A stretch of 64,000 nt of DNA, taken from positions 39,808,905-39,872,904 of the forward strand of contig CM047427.1 in assembly GCA_026168455.1 (NCBI GenBank). The letters run 5' to 3'. The notes beneath the pieces are model-generated. The model searched no databases and had not been told where the DNA came from. It saw nothing but the letters and a program-made list of their open reading frames with translations. Position numbers and translations under genes: made by a program. Source of the stretch: Theocolax elegans. Its lineage: Eukaryota; Arthropoda; Insecta; Hymenoptera; Cerocephalidae. Below are positions 56,394-64,000 of this stretch, one piece after another (the stretch's first letter is position 1; each line of letters starts with the position of its first letter).

Positions 56394-56524
56394 TAAAAGG
56401 TACAGCCTGATAAGAATGGACGATATTCATCGATACGTCGCCAAATAAATAAATTGGGTAGTTCATCTAAATCCAAAACGCACGCAACTATACTAAATAA
56501 ACTGCATGGACGACTAAATCATTT
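56394..56524 (+). pseudogene. Penelope 3' terminus with decayed hammerhead motif
   Basis: AAAAGGTACAGCCTGATAAG, then ATTCATCGATACGTCGCC and a pseudo-LTR stretch like that at 37863. CTGATAA and GATAC replace CTGATGA and GAAAC at 56407-56437, so the catalytic core is mutated. It is the continuation of the 54480-54883 fragment beyond the piggyBac insertion. Confidence 0.7.
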
Positions 56525-56538
56525 AATAAATTTGTTTA

Positions 56539-56754
56539 GAGACCTGCGATGGCTCGGTCGGTAGGGCGTCGGGCTCGTAATCTGAAGGTCCCAAGTTCGA
56601 TTCACGGCCCCGGTCAATTGATACAAGCACCACTGGCGAATGTATTTTCAACAAGTGCTTTCTTCACCAAGACATCGTATAACCTCCGTCACTGATTAGC
56701 ACCGATTTGGGAGCATAAAAAGAGCGACGTTAAAATAATAAAAAAACATAAATA
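56539..56754 (+). mobile_element. tRNA-derived SINE, copy 2, with 14-bp target duplication
   Basis: Full-length match to 51077-51288 with about 15 substitutions. Target duplication AATAAATTTGTTTA at 56525-56538 and 56755-56768. Anticodon position again CGT; B box slightly degraded (AGTTCGATTCA). Confidence 0.9.
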
Positions 56755-56768
56755 AATAAATTTGTTTA

Positions 56769-58290
56769 TTACAAAGAAAAAAATCGTAGGTAGTTAAACC
56801 CAACGGAATTTGAAAGAGAGATGACGTACCTTCAATTCTACACTCTTACACTAAAAACATTTATTTCTAAAGGATGTCAACGTTTTTTCTGCGGAACCTT
56901 ACAAATAAAGATTTAGTTTCAAGTAGCATTCATTTTTTATTTCCACAAATTATCACTACCTGTACACTTTATATTTACATTTTACATAATACAGCGTCCT
57001 TCTTGAAAAAAATAGTATATGAAACATGAGCGCAATGATGCGTTCGCACTTGTTCGATTTCAGGGTCCTCGCTCTGCTCGGGCCTGAAATTCAAACTCGC
57101 TGCGAATGCCGCATTTTGCGCTCTTGTTGCATAATATACGAGTTTAGTGCAAACATATAGTAGCAACGAAAATATTATACCACAAATCAAATGTTCTTAC
57201 AAGAAATACTTTTATGTAGAGTATATCAATCAAAGATGAATAAATTTTATGAAAAATTTAAATATAATGAATAAGGTTTAAACAAAATAATTGTAAATAT
57301 AATTCAACGAACACGGTTTTGTTCCTTAATTTTATTAAATAAATATACTAAAAATACCCTGTACAAGTAACTTTCTGCAAATTGTTAATAATTACTACTA
57401 ATGATTTAATAAAAACAGGTGGTGATAATAATACAAAGATAATTTTCTGGATGCCGAAATATAACGATATGTTTCTGAAATGGATAATCAAAAATCGTCA
57501 CGGCAAAAAATTTCGACTTATGTAATAAACAAACCGAGTCTAATTTGATAATAATAATTATATATGTACTTGAACAAATAAATATTGATTTAACACGCGA
57601 ATCATCTCCAATAATATTAATGATATTATATAAAATTATTCACTACAAAAGTGAAAGGTATTCACGGGTGTTACATTCTTTTCCCGTCGTACTGCCCGAT
57701 CGCAAATCACTGCATAGCAGATTAACTTACTATTATATCACCGCTGAATATTGTATTAAAAACAAACTGAATACTAATAACAGTTTACTATAGTCAAGTT
57801 TAATTCTAAATAATATAACAATAATATTAAATTTTTGTTATTAAAAGAATAAATCATCTAATCTTACTATTTAGATTAAGAAAAACTCCCGAAATTAACA
57901 GCTGACAAACACCGGAACAATTTATCTACGAGAGATGTACACAAAAATCTATGTATGCCATAATAATACGCAGTATAAAAGTGTATATTGAAGAAATAAA
58001 GAGAGAAAAAAGAAAATTGGAGGAAAGCATCAAAAGTATTAGGTCGACAATAATAATGCAGGACTCAATCCGTATGGTCAGGTGTATTGCACCTGGCCGA
58101 GGGAAATTGGGTTCTGCGCGGTCGACAATTTATAACTATAATGTCTTTTTGCTAGACACACCAGCGAGTACTGCGGTCGCTTCGCACACACAACACGGTA
58201 TACATCACAAACATACGTACCCACATATTACACACCACACACATACATCTCAAGCACGAACGTCTTCTATATCTGATTGTCAATTAATGA
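56769..58290. other. No firmly recognised gene
   Basis: AT-rich with a GC-richer patch at 57030-57110. Plus frame 57951-58358 begins here and is low-complexity (HTQHGIHHKHTYPHITHHTH); its end joins the BEL/Pao remnant, so the earlier part may be degenerate gag or pol. Confidence 0.4.
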
Positions 58291-59527
58291 CTACTTCTAT
58301 TGTTAAAATTTTCTATAATAAAAGACAATTCATCTCGGCACGTGCGTTATTGGATTAATGTTCCATGGTTAACCTAATTACTCACAAATGTGTTGAAGAT
58401 TTAAATTTAAAAAGATTTGATTGTTCTGTAAATATTGGGGCTGTTCACAGCCTTTGTACGATCTCAAAATAATTCTTTAAAGCTAAAATCTCGTCAATTC
58501 ATAATGACTTCCCAATTGAATTAAACTTCTTAATAGTTCCTAATATAACAGATAAGTGCCTGATGAAGCGTTTCCTCGACATTTATTTGACATTCCACAC
58601 AATTTGCATATTGCTGATCGTCAGTTTCATCTTCCTAAACAAATTGACGTTTTGTTATCGCCTGGAATACATTTATCGATTTTGACTGTAAGTCAACTTA
58701 AATTTGAATCAAATAAATCGAAATAATTTTGCAAAAAGTTCGTTCAGGTCGGATTGTTGCCGGTCCTATTAAAAATTCGGTACAGTCAAAAAAGAAATTA
58801 TGTAACGTAATAAAATTAGATAAACTAATAGAATGGTTCTGGTTGATAGAGGATTTTGATCATGGGCCTTTGAAATCTCGCGACGAAGTCTTTTGTGAAC
58901 GTCACTTTATTAACAACATGAAGCGCGATTCTGACGGCAGGTGCATTGTTCGTCTACCATTTAGGGACAATAAATTCGAATTAGGACAGTCAAGGACACA
59001 GGCATTAAACCGACTCTACTCGCTTGAAAGAAAATTTAACTCGAATCCATCTCTTAAGGTTGAATATCAGAAAGTAATGCAAGAGTATATTTTTTTGAAT
59101 CATGAGTCTAGCGGATGAAGTTAGCGATGATTATTATTTGCCACATCACGCTGTGATCAAAACATCCATCGAAACAACGAAAGTAATGGTTGTATTTGAC
59201 GGTTCTGCGAAAACTACAACGGGTATTTTACTTAACGACGTTTTGATAGTAAGTCCAACAATTCAAAACACTATTTATGAACGCTGATTCGTTTTCGTAT
59301 TCCTCAGTATGTAATAACTGCTGACATCGATAAAATGTATAATCATGTGTGAATCCATCCAGAGGATAGAAAATTTCTGAAAGTTTTATGGTATCATGAA
59401 GGTTAGGTTAGGACATTTCAGTTAAATACGATTACATTTGGAGACGCTTCCGCATGTTATTTAGCTATTCACACTATTCACCAGCTTACTCACGATGAAG
59501 TCAAGGATTTTCCACGAGAAAGTAAAT
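58291..59527 (+). pseudogene. BEL/Pao retrotransposon pol remnant (protease and RT start)
   Basis: In shifting plus frames: TTSIVKIFYNKRQFISARAL-LD (aspartic protease entry, 58291-58356), then MVNLITHKCVEDL and IHNDFPIELNFLIVPNIT, the peptidase A17 region. From 58740, IEWFWLIEDFDHGPLKSRDE and NKFELGQSRTQALNRLYSLE; from 59100, YYLPHHAVIKTSIETTKVMV and VVFDGSAKTTTGILLND (RT fingers); finally TADIDKMY, WYHEG and FQLNTITFG-like pieces. This order is specific to BEL/Pao pol. Many stops and frameshifts; the YVDD box is not reached, as sequence ends at about 59527. No LTR was found. Confidence 0.82.
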
Positions 59528-60138
59528 TATTTTTACGTAACTTTAACCCTTTCGTGCATATAAGGAACTGACAATCATAACGTCTCTGAAACTGGAAAAT
59601 TTCGATGTGCGGCATCGAGCTGAATCCAAAACTGGAGTCAGATTTTGGAAATTATAATAATTGGGCCCAATACCAAAGGGTCCCAATCTTAGAATGCAAA
59701 GTTTAGAAAAATAAAAAATACCATCGTATTCTACATAAAATTTTAAGAAGAAATCATTCTTGTCATTTTTTTGATAAGACAGTCTCAGGACTGTCTGGTA
59801 AATTATCATTCACTTTACAAAGCATATTCAAAAAATCTGAACTCCAAAATAAAGTGACTGATAGAATTTTTATTGGTCTAAAAGAAATATTCGGACTCAG
59901 TCAAATTGTTCTCCTGCACTATAACATAAATTGCTATAACACAGCGATTTGTTTAGTAACGTAAAAAAATAATACCAGATTGTTAGAAATCAAAATATAG
60001 ATGAACTTTTTTATCTCAATTGAAATACGAAGTTTACGCTTACAACATTTTGAGCTGATAAATATTTGGAAATTTACAATTTTTCACTGGAAAATAGAGT
60101 GTCTAATCAGAAAAATGATAAAAACAATTTCTAATAAA
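59528..60138. other. No recognisable gene
   Basis: TTAACCCTTTCGTGC at 59543-59557 looks like a piggyBac-type end (TTAA then CCC), but no matching right end was found. The minus frame 59543-59809 is unassigned. Confidence 0.35.
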
Positions 60139-60208
60139 ATATTACTTATGTCGACTGTAGTATAACTAAATTAATTAATATTTTTATCGGTCTTACAGTC
60201 AATTATAT
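60139..60208 (+). repeat. 70-bp inverted repeat, left copy
   Basis: Perfect reverse complement of 61911-61980; begins ATATTACTTATGTCGACTGT. Confidence 0.92.
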
Positions 60209-60378
60209 GGGCAATCAGATTGCCCCTACTTATAATCACCCCCGAAGAATCTATAAAAATAAAAATAAAAAATATAAAATATAAAAAATAAAAACACTAA
60301 CTAAACATAAAAACAAATTATTAATAAAGCAATCTGACTGCCCCCCTGCACCAAAAATCTACTAACCCCAAATATGAT

Positions 60379-60418
60379 GTCCGACGTTTCGAGCTCGCTG
60401 CTGCTCCTCATCAGGGAC
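60379..60418 (-). ncRNA. Hammerhead-like ribozyme, Penelope family 2
   Basis: On the minus strand: stem I strand GTCC, CTGATGA (60408-60414), stem II GAGC/GCTC around AGCAGCGA, GAAAC, GTC (60383-60385), stem I strand GGAC (60379-60382). Stem I has four clean pairs. As in family 1, one G is unpaired after CTGATGA and stem III would be ACGT with itself. Confidence 0.75.
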
Positions 60419-60515
60419 TGAAATGAAAATCTATTCTACACAATATTTAAACCCTCAAAAAAAGCCTCCCCACTCCAAGGACCCACCCTAAATAAATTCA
60501 CACCAATAAACTAAG

Positions 60516-60878
60516 CTAAGTTAACATAGGATGATAAATCTTATTTAATTTACTTGACTCTAACATTAAATTAACATTCTTATCATTCTTAAATATATGA
60601 ATATTCTCAAGACTTTCTCTTTTAAATTTATTCATAATATTTTGTTCTAAAATTTCTACATTTTTAAAATCAAATGAATGAACAAAATCTAAACAATGCT
60701 CCTTCAAACCTGATGTGACAGATACACTCCTCAAACTATATTTATGTTCATAAATTCTCTTTTTCAAATATCTACTAGTTTGACCAATGTAACATTTATC
60801 ACAATCAATACAATTTATTTTATAAACAACTCCAGATTTATCATCCTTTCTATCTATATCCTTACAATTATTAAACAA
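60516..60878 (-). pseudogene. Penelope family-2 GIY-YIG endonuclease region
   Basis: 120 codons. SGVVYKINCIDCDKCYIGQT holds the GIY-YIG core with the paired cysteines, followed by SRYLKKRIYEHKYSLRS and FKNVEILEQN. The frame is separated from the RT frame by a stop at about 60912 and a small shift, so the two are not continuous in this copy. Confidence 0.82.
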
Positions 60879-60911
60879 AAAACTTAAATTATTAATATTT
60901 CTAAAGAAAAC

Positions 60912-61910
60912 TTAAATATCTAGTTTTTTAAATTCTTTTCTTATTCTTTCAGATAAACCTCTAACATACGGTATAACAACAAATGCATCAATTTTAATAT
61001 CTACTCTAACTTTTAATTTACTATTATAAATTTGATTCACTCTCTCTTCAATCACTCTATTAATCAAATCTATCGGATAATTATTATTAACAAAAGTTTT
61101 TTTAACTAAATCTAAATTTACTTTTCTAAAATCACCGTGTGCCAGTCCAACGGCACGGTCAATAACACCTTTCAACGCACCAATCTTGTCACTGAACTGG
61201 TGATGAGAATGGAAATTTAAAAATCTATCCGACCAAGTAGGCTTTCTATACCAATTCAATTTAACTTTATTTTTATCATCTCTAATAACTTTAATATCTA
61301 AAAAATTTAATTCTTTATCAATCTCAACCTCTACTGTAAATTTAATTCTATCATGAATTGAATTAAAAACATCAACCATTTCATCAACAAAACATTCAGG
61401 TACTATCGTAAAGATGTCATCAACAAATCTACTAAAAATCATTGGTTCAAAACTCAATTTCGACAAAGCAATACCCTCTAACTTTTCCATCACTAAATTA
61501 GCTATTACAGGTGACAACGGTGATCCCATTGGGCATCCATATCCCTGTTCATAAAAATCTTTATCAAAAGAAAAAAATGTATTATTAAATACTAAATTAA
61601 GTGCTTTGGTAAATTCATTAATATCTAAAATAGTATATAAACTAATATCTGACCATTTTTCTATTATTATATCATTCACAAAATCTAAAGGAACGTTTGT
61701 AAACAAAGATACAACATCCAATGAGATCATTTTACAATTATTCGGAATAATCATATCTTTCATCATATTATAAAAACTCCAACTATCTTTAATATAAGAA
61801 TTTGTTTTACCAACTACATTAACTAAAATATCAGACAAAAATCTAGCAAGCTTATAAGAAGGAAAATTAATAGATGATATAATTATTCTATATGTCAGCT
61901 TTTCTTTGTA
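60912..61910 (-). pseudogene. Penelope family-2 reverse transcriptase, 5'-truncated
   Basis: Open for over 308 codons: MISLDVVSLFTNVPLDFVND (motif A), YGCPMGSPLSPVIANLVMEK (motif B), FSRFVDDIFTIVP (catalytic DD), NFLDIKVIRDD, LNWYRKPTWSDRFLNFHSHH, then the linker RVIEERVNQIYNS. It ends FKKLDI. The upstream finger and N-terminal parts are missing at 61910. In this copy the A run at the KKTF codons (61096 region) is 7 bases long and keeps the frame. Confidence 0.87.
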
Positions 61911-61980
61911 ATATAATTGACTGTAAGACCGATAAAAATATTAATTAATTTAGTTATACTACAGTCGACATAAGTAATAT
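61911..61980 (-). repeat. 70-bp inverted repeat, right copy
   Basis: Perfect reverse complement of 60139-60208. Confidence 0.92.
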
Positions 61981-64000
61981 TATATTAATTTAATAAAGGT
62001 CTATTAAGGGTTAATATGTTTTATTTTAGACATATCGAATTAAAATATGGGAGGATAGTGAAAGATTATTGTTCTAAATGGTTAAAAGGAGTGGTTAGAA
62101 TTATAAAATTAAGTGAACAATTAACTTTTCTTATGAGATGTAAAAAATCAAATATTTTTCCAAAACATATTGATGATAAATTTAAAGATGTTGGTTTTTA
62201 TCGGGATTATAGGAAAAGAGTCTCTCATGATTTAAACAAGAGTGTTTTCTTTTTAAGAATAGATTATTAAATTTTGAAATTAGAAATTTAAATTTTGAGA
62301 TTCATCGTTTGAAAGGATTTATATTAGATTTGAGAAATTATTTATTTAGAAATTTAAATTTGAATGATGTAAAACATTTTATGTTTAATCAAGGGAGTCA
62401 CTTTAATAGAGTTAAATAGGATAAAAGAAAATATTTAAAAAGAAAATTTGAATTATTATTGTATAAGAAAAACTCTCATTTCAATCAATTGAATAATTTT
62501 GAGATTAATGATAATTGGTTCAGGAATCTTACCGATACTGTTATGCCTAGGGAAGTAGTGAATATCATGTCAAGGGGTTCTAAGTTTGGTCTACCATATT
62601 TGAGGAGGGATCTTCCCATTAAAGAAATAGTTGCTGATGTTGAAAGTAGAATAATAGGTTTTGAAGAAAATTTCAAAACTAAATATAGAGGATCTTTGGT
62701 CAAAGTGGTGGGTAATTTTAAAAAAGAAAGTAAATATGATAATTTTTTAAATAGTAATTTATTTCGTGAATTAAAAATAACTAAGGATTTCTTGAAGGAA
62801 AATCCAGAGATAATTTTTCAGAAAGCGGATAAAGGTAATATAACAGTGGCTTCGTATAAAAGAGATGTTATAGATCGGATTAAGCTCCTTTTGGATGATG
62901 ACACTACATATAAGAAAATTAGGAATCCACATATCAATAAATTGCAAGATAAATTAAAGGAGTTACTTTCTTATTGGAGAAAGAAAGATTACATTGATGA
63001 TAAAACTTTTAAATATTTAAAATGTGAAAATGGTACAGTAGCAAAATGTTATGGGCTTCCTAAGATTCACAAAGAAAAGCTGACATATAGAATAATTATA
63101 TCATCTATTAATTTTCCTTCTTATAAGCTTGCTAGATTTTTGTCTGATATTTTAGTTAATGTAGTTGGTAAAACAAATTCTTATATTAAAGATAGTTGGA
63201 GTTTTTATAATATGATGAAAGATATGATTATTCCGAATAATTGTAAAATGATCTCATTGGATGTTGTATCTTTGTTTACAAACGTTCCTTTAGATTTTGT
63301 GAATGATATAATAATAGAAAAATGGTCAGATATTAGTTTATATACTATTTTAGATATTAATGAATTTACCAAAGCACTTAATTTAGTATTTAATAATACA
63401 TTTTTTTCTTTTGATAAAGATTTTTATGAACAGGGATATGGATGCCCAATGGGATCACCGTTGTCACCTGTAATAGCTAATTTAGTGATGGAAAAGTTAG
63501 AGGGTATTGCTTTGTCGAAATTGAGTTTTGAACCAATGATTTTTAGTAGATTTGTTGATGACATCTTTACGATAGTACCTGAATGTTTTGTTGATGAAAT
63601 GGTTGATGTTTTTAATTCAATTCATGATAGAATTAAATTTACAGTAGAGGTTGAGATTGATAAAGAATTAAATTTTTTAGATATTAAAGTTATTAGAGAT
63701 GATAAAAATAAAGTTAAATTGAATTGGTATAGAAAGCCTACTTGGTCGGATAGATTTTTAAATTTCCATTCTCATCACCAGTTCAGTGACAAGATTGGTG
63801 CGTTGAAAGGTGTTATTGACCGTGCCGTTGGACTGGCACACGGTGATTTTAGAAAAGTAAATTTAGATTTAGTTAAAAAAAACTTTTGTTAATAATAATT
63901 ATCCGATAGATTTGATTAATAGAGTGATTGAAGAGAGAGTGAATCAAATTTATAATAGTAAATTAAAAGTTAGAGTAGATATTAAAATTGATGCATTTGT
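61981..64000 (+). mobile_element. Penelope-like element family 2, plus copy, runs off the window
   Basis: 5' region and most of RT on the plus strand, sharing about 99 percent of bases with the minus copy where they overlap. GIY-YIG and the 3' end lie beyond 64000. Confidence 0.88.
62016..64000 (+). pseudogene. Penelope family-2 protein, frameshifted, incomplete
   Basis: First frame 62016-62270 (MFYFRHIELKYGRIVKDYCS) is the N-terminal basic domain. It is followed after a frame change by LNFEIHRLKGFILDLRNYLF and a TAG at about 62417. The main frame 62459-63892 has KADKGNITVA, KCYGLPKIHKEKLTYRIIIS, ISLDVVSLFTNVP, GCPMGSPLSPV, FSRFVDDIFTIVP and WYRKPTWSDRF. The frame is then lost at an A run of 8 (63874-63882; 7 in the minus copy), after which the linker continues in another frame to the window end. 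RT catalytic residues are all present. Confidence 0.87.

Larger units (their letters stand above)
60209..61910 (-). mobile_element. Penelope-like element family 2, minus copy, 5'-truncated
   Basis: Carries the RT palm onward, GIY-YIG, 3' UTR and hammerhead-like motif. The 5' cut lies in the RT finger region at 61910, exactly at the 70-bp inverted repeat. Its coding overlaps in sequence with the plus copy 61981-64000, so the two lie head to head. Confidence 0.88.

Noticed and set aside
58180..58260. Histidine/threonine-rich repeat peptide in frame 57951-58358
   Set aside because: Produced by CACACA-like simple sequence; not evidence for a gene.
59543..59557. TTAACCCTTTCGTGC as a piggyBac left end
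   Set aside because: No inverted partner followed by TTAA was found within the next 2.5 kb.

Overview
The window looks like repeat-dense, AT-rich animal DNA, most likely from an arthropod and probably an insect. The evidence is intron-bearing fragments of conserved metazoan genes (TFIIH p62/GTF2H1, a gamma-tubulin complex component, tankyrase) set among Penelope-like, BEL/Pao, Ty3/Gypsy-type, LINE, Tc1/mariner-type, piggyBac and Helitron remnants. No complete, intact host gene is visible. Almost every recognisable coding stretch is a mobile-element gene, and nearly all carry frameshifts, stops or deletions. The species cannot be named from this sequence alone.

Layout: 1-6.5 kb is a minus-strand LTR retrotransposon (LTRs 51-797 and 5738-6489, Lys-type primer site, 4-bp target duplication) with gag and protease but most of pol deleted. 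7.9-12.1 kb is a Helitron helicase remnant (minus) split by a 2.47-kb Tc1/mariner-type element with 0.5-kb inverted repeats (8166-10633) and by a solo LTR (10781-11864). 12.2-14.1 kb holds two LINE pieces in scrambled order. 15.65-17.74 kb is a decayed plus-strand ORF of an unclassified invertebrate transposon-like family, cut by a young gag-only LTR element (17746-25018). 25-28 kb has a foldback arm, a Mutator-type transposase N-terminus, and a 5S rRNA-derived SINE inside a two-copy tandem repeat.

28.35-38.17 kb is one giant palindrome. Foldback termini enclose two head-to-head Penelope-like elements (RT plus GIY-YIG endonuclease, hammerhead-like ribozyme at each outer 3' end), with three copies of the same inversion junction in the middle. 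38.6-41.3 kb is a chimeric pseudogene: gamma-tubulin complex exons joined directly to GTF2H1 exons, introns kept, broken by stops, a frameshift, a TTAA-flanked MITE and an intronic Penelope tail. 41.5-45.3 kb is another foldback, with 1 kb of flanking DNA duplicated in inverted orientation. 45.3-46.9 kb is a ubiquitin-protease-like fragment split by a solo LTR. 47.5-48.8 kb is the 5' part of a LINE; 49.99-50.32 kb is a lone intact tankyrase exon; 51-54 kb has a tRNA-derived SINE and two abutting foldback elements; 54.2-56.5 kb is a Penelope copy interrupted by a piggyBac remnant; 58.3-59.5 kb is a BEL/Pao pol remnant. 60.1-64 kb is a second Penelope family, again head to head, with its own hammerhead-like motif and a perfect 70-bp inverted repeat.

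Taken together the window is a record of nested insertions, many datable by target-site duplications, and of repeated inverted duplication associated with foldback and Penelope elements. The most interesting signals are the serially inverted Penelope arrays with ribozyme-like motifs, the captured or duplicated host-gene fragments, and the related foldback families that all sit in TATATA tracts. Large near-perfect palindromes can also be assembly artefacts and need long-read confirmation.
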